64,000 nucleotides of DNA from Vogesella indigofera (GCF_028548395.1 NZ_JAQQLA010000003.1:124001-188000), one strand, 5' to 3'; shown: positions 44,116-53,372, counted from the stretch's first letter. The notes: generated by a model not told the origin, from the letters alone. Numbers and translations: made by a program.

Positions 44116-45180
44116 TCAGTGCGGGAACGGCCACACGCGCAGTTTTTCCTTGGCGATCTGCCACAGCCGGGCGAGGCCGTGCGGCTCGACGATCAGGAAG
44201 AAGATGATCAGACCGCCGAACAGCATCATTTCCAGGTTGGCGAGGAACTGGGTGCTGATGGTGTCGTGGAAGGCCTGGCCGAGCAGGTTGAGGCAGATCG
44301 GCAGCAGCACGATGAAGGCGGCGCCGAGGAAGGAGCCGAGGATGCTGCCGACGCCACCGACGATGATCATGAACAGCACCTGGAAGGAGCGGTGCAGGTC
44401 GAAGGCCTGCGCATCGACGGTGCCCAGCAGCACGAAGGCGTACAGCGCGCCGGCCACGCCGCAATAGAAGGAGCTGATGGCGAAGGCGAGCAGCTTGGTG
44501 CGCAGCATCGGGATGCCGATCACCTCGGCGGCGACGTCCATGTCGCGAATCGCCATCCAGGCGCGGCCGATGCTGGCGCGGGCCATGTTCTTCGCCGCCA
44601 GCGCCATCAGCGCCACGATGGACAGCGTCAGCAGGTACTTGCTGGCCGGGGTGTCGATGGCGATGCCGAATACCTGCATCGGCGGTGCCGAGATCACACC
44701 GGAGCTGCTGTAGTTGGTGAACCAGCCGAACTTGGTGAACACCCACTCGATGAAGAACTGCGCCGCCAGCGTCGCCACCGCCAGGTAGAAGCCCTTGATG
44801 CGCAGGGACGGCAGGCCGAAGGCGACACCGACCAGCGCCGCCGACAGGCCGCCGAGGAAGATGGCGAGCAGCAGCGGCATGCCAGGCATGCGCAGCATGA
44901 AGTTGTAGGTGGCAAACGCGCCCACCGCCATGAACGCCGCCGAGCCCAGCGACAGCTGCCCGGCGTAACCGGTGAGGATGTTCAGCCCCAGCGCCGCCAG
45001 CGACAGGATCAGGAACGGGATCAGGATGCCAGACAGCAGGTAGTCGCTGCCCAGCCCCGGCAGCACCACGAAGGCGAGCGCGAGCAGGGCGGCGATGAAC
45101 AGCCGGTCCTGGGCGATGGTGAGGATGGCGGAGTCCGCCGCGTAGGAACTCTTGAACTGACCCGATTCACGGTAGAACAT
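44116..45180 (-). CDS. Liv-type ABC transporter permease (LivM-like), second system
   Basis: 354 residues, about ten membrane segments. LivM marks are LSLAALGLNILTGYAGQLSLGSAAFMAVGAFATY, LRIKGFYLAVATLAAQFFIEWVFTKFGWFTNYSSSGVISAPP and ASIGRAWMAIRDMDVAAEVIGIPMLRTKLLAFAISSFYCGVAGALYAFVLLGTVDAQAF. It follows the LivH-like gene by 3 bases. Confidence 0.93.
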   Translation of the reverse strand: MFYRESGQFKSSYAADSAILTIAQDRLFIAALLALAFVVLPGLGSDYLLSGILIPFLILSLAALGLNILTGYAGQLSLGSAAFMAVGAFATYNFMLRMPGMPLLLAIFLGGLSAALVGVAFGLPSLRIKGFYLAVATLAAQFFIEWVFTKFGWFTNYSSSGVISAPPMQVFGIAIDTPASKYLLTLSIVALMALAAKNMARASIGRAWMAIRDMDVAAEVIGIPMLRTKLLAFAISSFYCGVAGALYAFVLLGTVDAQAFDLHRSFQVLFMIIVGGVGSILGSFLGAAFIVLLPICLNLLGQAFHDTISTQFLANLEMMLFGGLIIFFLIVEPHGLARLWQIAKEKLRVWPFPH

Positions 45181-45183
45181 GGT

Positions 45184-46071
45184 TTACACCCTCTCGATAT
45201 GTTTTTCGCCGAACAGGCCTTCCGGACGCACCAGCAGGAACAGCAGCGCCAGCATGTAGGGGAACCAGTTCTCGATGCCGCCACCGACGAACGGCCCCAG
45301 GTAGACCTCGGCCAGCTTCTCGCCGGCGCCGATGATCAGGCCGCCGATGATGGCGCCCGGCACCGAGGTGAAGCCGCCGAGGATCAGCACCGGCAGCGCC
45401 TTCAGCACCACCAGCGTCAGCGCGAACTGCACGCCGAGGCGCGAGCCCCACAGCAGGCCGGCGACCAGCGCCACGAAACCGGCGACGCCCCACACGATGG
45501 CCCAGATGTGCTTCAGCGGAATGCCGACCGACATCGCTGCCTGGTGGTCGTCGGCCACTGCGCGCAATGCGCGCCCCAGCTTGGTCTTGCTGAAGAACAG
45601 CGCCAGCGCCGCCACTAGCGTGCCGCCGACCGCGGCGGCGAACAGGTCGAACTTGGAGATGAACACGCCGCCGACATCGAACGGCTCGTCGGCGATGCCC
45701 AGTTCCAGGCCGTGCACGTCGGTGCCCCACACCATCTGAGCCAGCCCTTCGAGGAAGAAGGACAGGCCGATGGTGGCCATGAATAGCGTGATCGGCGGCT
45801 GGTTGACCAGCGGCCGCAGCACCACCCGCTCGATACCGACGCCGAGCAGCACCATCAGCGCCAGCGTCAGCAGCAGCGCCAGCCAGAACGGCACGCCCAT
45901 CGCCTGGATGGAGACAAAGGACAACGCGGCAAACAGCACCATCGCGCCCTGCGCAAAGTTGAACACGCCGGAGGCCTTGTAGATCAGCACGAAGCCCAGC
46001 GCCACCAGCGAATACATCACGCCGGCGAGCAAGCCGCCCACCAGCACCTCAAGGAAAAACTGCCATTCCAT
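45184..46071 (-). CDS. Liv-type ABC transporter permease (LivH-like), second system
   Basis: 295 residues, about eight membrane segments. LivH marks are FFLEVLVGGLLAGVMYSLVALGFVLIYKASGVFNFAQGAMVLFAAL and FALTLVVLKALPVLILGGFTSVPGAIIGGLIIGAGEKLAEVYLG. ATG 46071 has AAGGAG upstream; the longer frame to 46110 runs through the palindromic repeat and is rejected. A 202-base gap with a palindrome and a repeat element separates it from the upstream ATPase gene. Confidence 0.93.
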   Translation of the reverse strand: MEWQFFLEVLVGGLLAGVMYSLVALGFVLIYKASGVFNFAQGAMVLFAALSFVSIQAMGVPFWLALLLTLALMVLLGVGIERVVLRPLVNQPPITLFMATIGLSFFLEGLAQMVWGTDVHGLELGIADEPFDVGGVFISKFDLFAAAVGGTLVAALALFFSKTKLGRALRAVADDHQAAMSVGIPLKHIWAIVWGVAGFVALVAGLLWGSRLGVQFALTLVVLKALPVLILGGFTSVPGAIIGGLIIGAGEKLAEVYLGPFVGGGIENWFPYMLALLFLLVRPEGLFGEKHIERV

Positions 46072-46083
46072 GTCTTGCTCCTT

Positions 46084-46115
46084 GCCGCGTGCGGCCAACG
46101 TTGGCCGCACGCGGC
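46084..46115. repeat. 32-bp perfect palindrome built on the 13-mer variant
   Basis: Two copies of AACGTTGGCCGCA in opposite orientation overlap at the centre, and the flanks extend the symmetry to 32 bp. It lies 13 bases upstream of the LivH-like start codon, inside the operon. Confidence 0.8.
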
Positions 46116-46121
46116 GTTAAC

Positions 46122-46264
46122 GGGTACCTCGAAAAACCTGCTGCGCCAGCCGATTGCTGCGTTGCATCGTCCTCGCTCCCTCGTTGTACGCCTTATACTA
46201 TCTCGGTCGCTGTGGGCGCTGCGCCTTGCACTCGACTGGCTCGCGACGGTTTTTCGAAGTGCCC
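46122..46264. mobile_element. MITE-like repeat element, 143 bp
   Basis: Terminal inverted repeats of 17 bp match at 15 positions (46122-46138 and 46248-46264; core TCGAAAAACC). The symmetry continues imperfectly inward to about 40 bases. The element has no gene and separates two genes of an otherwise compact operon. Sequence of this style is, as I recall, multicopy in some betaproteobacterial genomes. Confidence 0.55.
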
Positions 46265-46273
46265 TAACGGCGA

Positions 46274-47062
46274 TTAGTGGGAGGTGCCGAGATAGGCGGC
46301 GATCACGTCGGCGTTGCCGCGGATCTCGTCCGGGGTGCCGTCGCCGATCTTCTTGCCGTAGTCGAGCACCACCACGCGGTCGGAGATGTCCATCACCACC
46401 CCCATGTCGTGCTCGATCAGCACGATGGTGGTGCCGAACTCGTCGTTGACGTCGAGGATGAAGCGGCACATGTCCTGCTTTTCCTCCACGTTCATGCCGG
46501 CCATTGGCTCGTCCAAGAGCAGCAGCGTCGGCTCGGCGGCCAGCGCCCGCGCCAGCTCGACGCGCTTTTGCAGGCCGTAGGGCAGGCGCCCGACCGGGGT
46601 CTTGCGGATGTGCTGGATTTCGAGGAAGTCGATGATCTTTTCCACCTGCTCGCGGTTGGCGATTTCCTCGCGCTGGGTGCGGCCCCAGTACAGCGCCTGC
46701 TGGATGAAGTTGGAGCGCATCTTCAGGTTACGGCCGGTCATGATGTTGTCCAGCACGCTCATGCCCTTGAACAGCGCGATGTTCTGGAAGGTGCGCGCGA
46801 TGCCCTGACGCGCCGCCTCGTGCGGCCGCATCTTGCTGCGCGCCTCGCCGCGGTAGATCACGCGGCCCTGCTGCGGGTGGTAGACGCCGTTGATCACGTT
46901 CAGCATCGAGCTCTTGCCGGCGCCGTTGGGGCCGATGATGGACAGCACTTCGTGCTCGCGCACTTCCAGGCTGATATTAGTCAGCGCCTTGACGCCGCCG
47001 AATGACAGCGAGATGGCTTCGGCTTGCAGGATGACGTCGCCGATTTTGCGGTGCGGGTTCAT
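46274..47062 (-). CDS. Liv-type ABC transporter ATPase (LivG-like), second system
   Basis: 262 residues. Walker A GPNGAGKSSMLNVINGVYHP, LivG segment RQGIARTFQNIALFKGMSVLDNIMTGRNLKMRSNFIQQALYWG, signature LPYGLQKRVELARAL, Walker B LLLLDEPMAGMN and switch IEHDMGVVMDISDRV are intact. ATG 47062 overlaps the stop of the acyl-CoA ligase by four bases; the open frame further upstream is only a shadow of that gene. It is followed by the repeat element, so downstream genes may be expressed differently. Confidence 0.93.
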   Translation of the reverse strand: MNPHRKIGDVILQAEAISLSFGGVKALTNISLEVREHEVLSIIGPNGAGKSSMLNVINGVYHPQQGRVIYRGEARSKMRPHEAARQGIARTFQNIALFKGMSVLDNIMTGRNLKMRSNFIQQALYWGRTQREEIANREQVEKIIDFLEIQHIRKTPVGRLPYGLQKRVELARALAAEPTLLLLDEPMAGMNVEEKQDMCRFILDVNDEFGTTIVLIEHDMGVVMDISDRVVVLDYGKKIGDGTPDEIRGNADVIAAYLGTSH

Positions 47063-49041
47063 GCGGCCTCCTTGGCGGTGGCGGGGAAGGTCTTGGCGTC
47101 GCGGATTTTCACCGTGGCGCGGATATTGCCGCTGCGGCCGTCCTCGAACTTCACCTGTGCGTCGATGGTGCAGTCGCGCTCGTCGCTGTTGAGGGCGGCG
47201 ATCAACGGCGCGTAGCGCTCGGCGATGAACTTGCGGCGTACCTTGCGGGTGCGGGTCAGCTCGCCGTCGTCGGCGTCCAGCTCCTTGTGCAGGATCAGGA
47301 AGCGCTTGATCTGGCTGCCGGCCAGCCGCGGGTCGGTAGCGAGGTCGGCGTTCATCTTCTCGATGCACTCGCGGATCAGCTCGTACACCGGCTCCTGGCC
47401 GGCGAGGTCGGTGTAGCCGGTGTAGGCGAGGCCGCGCTTTTCCGCCCAGTTGCCGACGGCGATCAGGTCGATGTTGATGAAGGCTGTGGCGTAGTCGCAG
47501 CCGTCGCCGAAGGCGACCACTTCCTTGATCTGCTGGAAGAATTTCAGCTTGTTTTCCAGGTATTTCGGTGCGAACAGGCTGCCGCAGTTCATGCGGCCAA
47601 CGTCCTTGGCGCGGTCGATGATCTTGAGGTGGCCGTCCTCGTCGAAGAAGCCGGCATCGCCGCTGTGCACCCAGCCTTCGCTGTTGCGCGTCTCGGCGGT
47701 GGCGTCGTCGCGCTTCCAGTAGCTGTGGAAGGTACCGGGGCCGCGGAACAGCACCTCGCCGCTGTCGGCGATCTTCACTTCCACGCCCGGTACCGGCACG
47801 CCGACGGTGTCCGGCTTGACCTTGTCGTTGGGGTGCACGCACACCATCACGTAGGCTTCGGTCTGGCCGTACAGCTGCTTGATGTTGACGCCGAGGGCGC
47901 GGTAGAAGTCGAACAGCTCGGGGCCGATGGCCTCGCCGGCGGTATAGGCGAGCTTGAGGCGGGTGAAGCCGAGCACGTTCTTCACCGGGCCGTAGACCAG
48001 CAGTTCGCCGAGCTTGTAGCCGACGCGGTCCCAGAAGCCGACCGGCTTGCCTTCCAGGATGGCGGTGCCGACGCGGCGGGCGTGGTCCATGAAGTAGTGG
48101 AACATCTGGTACTTGATGCGGCCGGCGTCTTCCATGCGGATCATCACCTGGGTCAGCAGGTTTTCGTACACGCGCGGCGGGGCGAAGTAGTAGGTCGGCC
48201 CGATCTCGCGCATGTCGGTCATCACCGTGTCGCTGGACTCGGGGCAGGACACGCAGAAGCCGGTGACCATCGATTGTGCGTAGGAGAACAGGTTGTCGCC
48301 GACCCACGCCATCGGCAGGTAGGCCAGCACTTCCTCGTGCTCGGTGAGGCCTTCAAGGTTGGCCGCATTGCGCGCGGTGATGATCATGCTGTCGTTGGTG
48401 TGCAGCACGCCCTTGGGATTGCCGGTGGTGCCGGAGGTGTACAGCATGATCGCCGGATCGCCGCCGCGGCCCAGATCAACCATGTTCTGGAACAGCAGCG
48501 GGTGCTCGTCGTGCTGCACGCGGCCGGCGCCGAGGATTTCGGCGATGTCGTACAGGCCGCTGTGCTGGTAGTGGCGCAGGCCGCGCGCGTCGTCGTAGAC
48601 GATGGCCTGCAGCGTCGGCAGGCGGTCGCGGATTTCCAGCAGCTTGTCGACCTGTTCCTGGTCCTCGACCACCGCCATCGCCACTTCGGCATCGGACAGC
48701 ACGAACACCATTTCTTCCGCCGCCGAATCCTGGTACAGCGGCACCGGCACGCCGCCCAGACACTGCGCCGCCATGATCGCCATGTACAGGCGCGGGCGGT
48801 TGTCGCCGATCACGGCCAGACGGTCGCCGCGCTTGAAGCCTTTGCTGGCAAGGCCGAGGGCGAGGGCGCGCACTTCGGCCGCCACTTCCTGCCAGCTCCA
48901 GGTCTGCCAGATGCCGAGGTCTTTCTCACGCATTGCCGGGCGCGCGCCACGTTGCTGGGCATGGGCCAGCAGCAGCTTGGGGAACGTGTCTGCCGTGTGG
49001 CCATGCTCAATGACGGGGCGGACAGTTTCAGGCTTGGCCAT
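47059..49041 (-). CDS. AMP-dependent acyl-CoA synthetase (long-chain FadD-like)
   Basis: 660 residues of the long-chain acyl-CoA synthetase type. Motifs are TWSWQEVAAEVRALALGLASKGFKRGDRLAVIGDNRP, the AMP-binding loop IMLYTSGTTGNPKGVLHTN, YLPMAWVGDNLFSYAQSMVTGF, LYGQTEAYVMVCVHP, GWVHSGDAGFFDEDGHLKIIDRAKDVGRMNCGSLFAPKYLENKLK. It is cytoplasmic or membrane-associated and activates a carboxylic acid to its CoA thioester. It leads the operon ligase-LivG-LivH-LivM-binding protein-LivF-PaaK-like. A LiuR box lies about 140 bases upstream. An exact 13-mer is inside. Confidence 0.9.
   Translation of the reverse strand: MAKPETVRPVIEHGHTADTFPKLLLAHAQQRGARPAMREKDLGIWQTWSWQEVAAEVRALALGLASKGFKRGDRLAVIGDNRPRLYMAIMAAQCLGGVPVPLYQDSAAEEMVFVLSDAEVAMAVVEDQEQVDKLLEIRDRLPTLQAIVYDDARGLRHYQHSGLYDIAEILGAGRVQHDEHPLLFQNMVDLGRGGDPAIMLYTSGTTGNPKGVLHTNDSMIITARNAANLEGLTEHEEVLAYLPMAWVGDNLFSYAQSMVTGFCVSCPESSDTVMTDMREIGPTYYFAPPRVYENLLTQVMIRMEDAGRIKYQMFHYFMDHARRVGTAILEGKPVGFWDRVGYKLGELLVYGPVKNVLGFTRLKLAYTAGEAIGPELFDFYRALGVNIKQLYGQTEAYVMVCVHPNDKVKPDTVGVPVPGVEVKIADSGEVLFRGPGTFHSYWKRDDATAETRNSEGWVHSGDAGFFDEDGHLKIIDRAKDVGRMNCGSLFAPKYLENKLKFFQQIKEVVAFGDGCDYATAFINIDLIAVGNWAEKRGLAYTGYTDLAGQEPVYELIRECIEKMNADLATDPRLAGSQIKRFLILHKELDADDGELTRTRKVRRKFIAERYAPLIAALNSDERDCTIDAQVKFEDGRSGNIRATVKIRDAKTFPATAKEAA
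48355..48367 (+). repeat. Uptake-sequence-like 13-mer, exact copy, inside the acyl-CoA synthetase gene
   Basis: Exact AAGGTTGGCCGCA on the plus strand; the coding strand reads NAANLEG there. Confidence 0.85.
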
Positions 49042-49182
49042 TCTCGTGTCTCCTCTTGTGTTTTTGGGGCGGCAGCAGGCTGCCACGGGTGGTGCGTGGC
49101 CCGGGAACGGGCGGGGGTGAAGCCGGGTAAAATCAGACAGGCTTGTGGCCAGTGGGAATGCGGAAGGCTTGTGGCCTTTGCG

Positions 49183-49198
49183 TTGACGTAAACGTCAA
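49183..49198. promoter_or_regulatory. LiuR-type operator upstream of the ligase-transporter operon
   Basis: TTGACGTAAACGTCAA, identical over 16 bases to the mmsA site. It is in the 305-base gap between the ligase operon and hbd. Confidence 0.75.
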
Positions 49199-49217
49199 CT
49201 TTGTGTGACTAAGCTAA

Positions 49218-49232
49218 AGCAAGCGCTCGGTT
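49218..49232. promoter_or_regulatory. Second shared operator candidate upstream of the ligase-transporter operon
   Basis: AGCAAGCGCTCGGTT, differing at one base from the 15-mer at 40352 and lying on the same side of a LiuR box (20 against 17 bases away). Confidence 0.45.
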
Positions 49233-49346
49233 TTATGCAAAGGGTTTTTATGAACGACGGGTTTACTGCGTTGCGTCATGTTGTGCTTCCGTCACAGCGG
49301 CGGGCGCTGCCGTGACGGAAGTGTCTGATCTGGCTGGGAAATCGGC

Positions 49347-50195
<849 letters not shown>

Positions 50196-50235
50196 AGCTG
50201 TTCTCCTGGTTGGGGTGCTCTAAAATTATTTCCAG

Positions 50236-50251
50236 TTTACGTTAACGTCAA
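50236..50251. promoter_or_regulatory. LiuR-type operator between hbd and the liuR-like gene
   Basis: TTTACGTTAACGTCAA, matching the other boxes. It lies 41 bases upstream of the hbd start; the regulator gene starts 156 bases on the other side, so autoregulation is possible. Confidence 0.7.
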
Positions 50252-50406
50252 CTAAAGTGATAGCAAGGGCACGGAAGTGTGGCGCTGGCGGCGTGCTTTG
50301 TTGCCGGCGCAGGGCGTTGCCGGATGTCCGGCAGGGGCCGGCCGTATTACAATTGCGGGTGGCCGACAAGAGCCGATTATCTGGACCGTTAAGCAAGGGG
50401 GTTGCC

Positions 50407-50814
50407 GTGGTTGTCACTGCTGATCGTACATTCAGCATTTCCGAGTTGGCGCAGGAGTTCGATGTCACCACCCGGGCGATCCGATTTTACGAGGCCGAGG
50501 GCCTGCTGACGCCGGAACGCAAGGGGCAGCGTCGCATCTATTCGCGGCGGGATCGGGTGCGGCTGATGCTGACGCTGCGCGGCAAGCGCATCGGCCTGTC
50601 GCTGCAGGAGATCCGCGAGTTGTTCGAGCTGTACGATGCGGCCAACACCGATGAGCCGCAGCTGATGAAATTCGTCGACATCCTGTCGCGGCGCGAGCGG
50701 CAGCTGTTGCAGCAGCTGGACGACATCCAGTTGGTGTTGAAGGAAATCGGCCAGCTGCGCGGCCAGTGCGAGCAGTGGATGGAAAAGCGCACCGGCGGTC
50801 TGCCCGATCTGTAG
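50407..50814 (+). CDS. liuR: MerR-family regulator, LiuR-like
   Basis: 135 residues. The N-terminal MerR helix-turn-helix is RTFSISELAQEFDVTTRAIRFYEAEGLLTPERKGQRRIYSRRDRVRLMLTLRGKRIGLSLQEIRELFELYD, followed by a coiled coil (SRRERQLLQQLDDIQLVLKEIGQLRGQCEQWMEKR). There are no metal-binding Cys pairs. This is the form of LiuR, which represses branched-chain and acyl-CoA degradation genes in gamma- and betaproteobacteria. Four matching operators nearby support the name. GTG 50407 has AAGGGGG upstream; the longer open frame lacks similarity. Confidence 0.85.
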   Translation: MVVTADRTFSISELAQEFDVTTRAIRFYEAEGLLTPERKGQRRIYSRRDRVRLMLTLRGKRIGLSLQEIRELFELYDAANTDEPQLMKFVDILSRRERQLLQQLDDIQLVLKEIGQLRGQCEQWMEKRTGGLPDL

Positions 50815-50880
50815 CCGGCACCGGCCGGTTTTTGTGTTTGTGCCACAGCCGCTGCGATGCGGCTTGTTTTTTGTGGTTAG

Positions 50881-50896
50881 TTTACGTTAACGTAAA
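50881..50896. promoter_or_regulatory. LiuR-type operator upstream of the thiolase gene
   Basis: Perfect palindrome TTTACGTTAACGTAAA, 26 bases before the thiolase start. A -10-like TATATT (50899-50904) follows directly. Confidence 0.75.
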
Positions 50897-50922
50897 CGTA
50901 TATTTCACCGCAGAGGAACCGG

Positions 50923-52110
50923 ATGATGCAGAACGATGCAATTGTGATTGTCGGAATGGCGCGCACCGCGATGGGCGGTTTCCAGGGCAGCCTGTCCGGC
51001 CAGAGCTCCAGCGAGCTGGGCGCGGTGGCGATCCGCGCCGCGGTGGAACGCGCCGGTGTGGCACCGGAAGCGGTGGAAGAAGTGATCATGGGCTGCGTGC
51101 TGCCGGCCGGTCAGGGCCAGGCCCCGGCGCGCCAGGCGGCGATCAAGGGCGGCCTGCCGCTGGCGGCGGGGGCCACCACCATCAATAAGATGTGCGGCTC
51201 CGGCATGAAGGCGCTGATGCTGGCGCACGACCTGCTCAAGGCGGGCAGCAATACGGTGATGGTGGCCGGCGGCATGGAAAGCATGAGCAACGCGCCCTAC
51301 ATCATCCCCAAAGCGCGTGGCGGCCTGCGTCTCGGTCACGGCGAGCTGAAAGATCACATGTTCCTCGACGGCCTGGAAGACGCCTACGACAAGGGCAAGC
51401 TGATGGGTGTGTTCGCCGAGCTGTGCGCGGAGAAGTACGGCTTCAGCCGCGCGGCACAGGACGACTACGCGATCGCCTCGCTGACCCGTGCCCAGCACGC
51501 GATCACCAGCGGTGCGTTCAAGAGCGAGATCGCGGCGGTGACCGTGGTTGGCCGCAAGGGCGAGGAAGTGGTGGCCGAGGACGAGCAGCCGCTGAAAGCC
51601 AACCTGGACAAAATTCCGACGCTGAAACCGGCGTTCAAGAAGGACGGCACGGTGACGCCGGCCAACGCCAGCTCCATCTCCGATGGTGCCGCGGCGCTGG
51701 TACTGATGCGCGAGAGCGAAGCCGCCGCCCGCGGCCTGACGCCGCTGGCACGCATCGTTGGCCACAGCACCCACGCGCACGAGCCGGCCTGGTTCTCCAC
51801 CGCACCGGTGGGCGCGATGCAGAAACTGCTGGCCAAGGCCGGCTGGACGGTGGACGACGTCGACCTGTTCGAGATCAACGAGGCGTTTGCGGTGGTGACC
51901 ATGGCGGCGATGCACGATCTCGGCCTGCCGCACGCCAAGGTCAACGTCAACGGCGGCGCCTGCGCGCTGGGGCACCCGATCGGCGCCAGCGGTGCGCGCA
52001 TCGTGGTGACGCTGATCGCGGCGCTGCAGGCGCGCGGGCTGAAGCGCGGTGTCGCCAGCCTGTGCATCGGCGGCGGCGAAGCCACCGCGCTGGCGCTGGA
52101 ATTGGTGTAG
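50923..52110 (+). CDS. Acetyl-CoA C-acetyltransferase (thiolase)
   Basis: 395 residues of the thiolase II type. The acylated Cys is in TTINKMCGSGMKALMLA at about 90, the His in EINEAFAVV and the second Cys in NGGACALGHPIGASGAR and SLCIGGGEATALALE. It splits acetoacetyl-CoA or related 3-ketoacyl-CoA. It lies behind a LiuR box and is followed 10 bases later by an acyl-CoA dehydrogenase. GAGGA precedes ATG 50923; a second ATG follows at once. Confidence 0.95.
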   Translation: MMQNDAIVIVGMARTAMGGFQGSLSGQSSSELGAVAIRAAVERAGVAPEAVEEVIMGCVLPAGQGQAPARQAAIKGGLPLAAGATTINKMCGSGMKALMLAHDLLKAGSNTVMVAGGMESMSNAPYIIPKARGGLRLGHGELKDHMFLDGLEDAYDKGKLMGVFAELCAEKYGFSRAAQDDYAIASLTRAQHAITSGAFKSEIAAVTVVGRKGEEVVAEDEQPLKANLDKIPTLKPAFKKDGTVTPANASSISDGAAALVLMRESEAAARGLTPLARIVGHSTHAHEPAWFSTAPVGAMQKLLAKAGWTVDDVDLFEINEAFAVVTMAAMHDLGLPHAKVNVNGGACALGHPIGASGARIVVTLIAALQARGLKRGVASLCIGGGEATALALELV

Positions 52111-52120
52111 GGGGCGGGCC

Positions 52121-53263
52121 ATGCTGCTGACGACAGAACAGGAACAGGTGGTTGATGCGGTGCGCGACTTTGTGCAGGGCGAAATCGCCCCGCACGCCGC
52201 TGAATGGGACAAGAGCCACAGCTTTCCGCGGCAGGCACTGCGGGGGCTGGGCGAGCTGGGCTGCTTCGGCCTGACCGTGGCGCCGCAGTGGGACGGCGCC
52301 GGTTTCGACTACGTAACGTTGGCCGCGGTGATCGAGGAGATCGCCGCCAGCGACGGCGCGCTATCCACCATCATCTCGGTGATCAATTCGGTGGGTTGCG
52401 GCCCGATCGAGCGCTTCGGCAACGACTGGCAGAAGGACACCTTCCTGCGCCCGATTGCGCGCGGCGAGTGGATCTCGGCGTTCTGCCTTACCGAGCCGGA
52501 TGCCGGCTCCGACGCCGCCGCGCTGCGCAGCCGTGCGGTGCGCGACGGCGACGACTACGTGATCAACGGCGTCAAGCAGTTCATTACCAACGGCAAGCAC
52601 GCCGATGTCGCCATCGTGTTCGCGGTCACCGATCCGGCCGCCGGCAAGAAGGGCATCAGTGCCTTCCTGGTGCCGACCGCCGCCGCTGGCTACACCGTGG
52701 CCAAGGTGGAAGACAAGATGGGGCAGCATGCGTCCGACACTTGCCAGATCGTGTTCGACAACGTGCACGTGCCGGCCAGTCATCTGTTGGGTAAGGAAGG
52801 CGAGGGCTACCGCATCGCGCTGGCCAATCTGGAATCCGGCCGCATCGGCATCGCCGCGCAGTGTCTGGGCATGGCGCGCGCGGCACTGGAGTTTGCCACC
52901 CGCTACGCCACCGAGCGCCAGACCTTTGGCCAGGCCATCATCCGCCACCAGGCGGTCGGTTTCCGCCTGGCGGAAGCGGCGGCGCGGCTGGAAGCGGCGC
53001 GACAGCTGGTGCGGCACGCCGCGGCGCTGAAGGATGCCGGCAAGCCGTGCCTGAAGGAATCGAGCATGGCCAAGCTGGTGGCCTCCGAGATGGCCGAGGC
53101 GGTGTGCTCGGCGGCGATCCAGACGCTGGGCGGTTACGGCTACCTGTCCGATTACCCGCTGGAGCGCATCTACCGCGACGTGCGCGTGGCGCAGATCTAC
53201 GAAGGGACTTCCGACGTGCAGAAGCTGGTGATCGCCCGCGCGCTGGAGGACGAAGTACGCTGA
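52121..53263 (+). CDS. Acyl-CoA dehydrogenase (short or branched chain)
   Basis: 380 residues. FAD and substrate motifs: ISAFCLTEPDAGSDAAALRSRAVRDGDDYVINGVKQFITNGKHADVAIVFAVTD, QIVFDNVHVPASHLLGKEGEGYRIALANLESGRIGIAAQCLGMARAALEFATRYATERQTFGQ and LGGYGYLSDYPLERIYRDVRVAQIYEGTSDVQKLVIAR with the catalytic Glu in YEGTSD. It is a paralogue of the gene at 37516 with a different partner set (thiolase, hbd), so probably a straight or 2-methyl short chain. The start is ATG 52121. Confidence 0.92.
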   Translation: MLLTTEQEQVVDAVRDFVQGEIAPHAAEWDKSHSFPRQALRGLGELGCFGLTVAPQWDGAGFDYVTLAAVIEEIAASDGALSTIISVINSVGCGPIERFGNDWQKDTFLRPIARGEWISAFCLTEPDAGSDAAALRSRAVRDGDDYVINGVKQFITNGKHADVAIVFAVTDPAAGKKGISAFLVPTAAAGYTVAKVEDKMGQHASDTCQIVFDNVHVPASHLLGKEGEGYRIALANLESGRIGIAAQCLGMARAALEFATRYATERQTFGQAIIRHQAVGFRLAEAAARLEAARQLVRHAAALKDAGKPCLKESSMAKLVASEMAEAVCSAAIQTLGGYGYLSDYPLERIYRDVRVAQIYEGTSDVQKLVIARALEDEVR

Positions 53264-53290
53264 TTTTTTGAGTGGGTCGTTGTTAGGGTT

Positions 53291-53318
53291 GGCCGCAGCA
53301 CATGCTGCGGCCTTTTTT
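53291..53318 (+). terminator. Terminator of the thiolase-acyl-CoA dehydrogenase unit
   Basis: Stem GGCCGCAGCA/TGCTGCGGCC followed by six T. Its left arm contains a one-mismatch copy of the 13-mer (53285-53297). Confidence 0.85.
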
Positions 53319-53334
53319 ATGGCAGTCCGCCGCT

Positions 53335-53347
53335 TGCGGCCAACCTT
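53335..53347 (-). repeat. Uptake-sequence-like 13-mer, exact copy, intergenic
   Basis: Exact copy on the minus strand, just after the terminator and before the lrp stop, between convergent genes. Confidence 0.85.
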
Positions 53348-53372
53348 GCGGCCGCTGCCGCGCGCTGGGGGG

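Noticed and set aside
42697..45618. 973-codon plus-strand ORF across the second Liv operon
   Set aside because: It runs antisense over three well supported transporter genes and has the biased composition of a shadow frame.
46274..48307. 677-codon frame that would extend the LivG-like ATPase upstream
   Set aside because: The extension is an off-frame read of the acyl-CoA synthetase gene; LivG homology starts at 47062.
49286..49321. Inverted repeat CTTCCGTCAC/GTGACGGAAG after hbd
   Set aside because: No T run on the minus strand and a large interior; kept only as a possible weak terminator.
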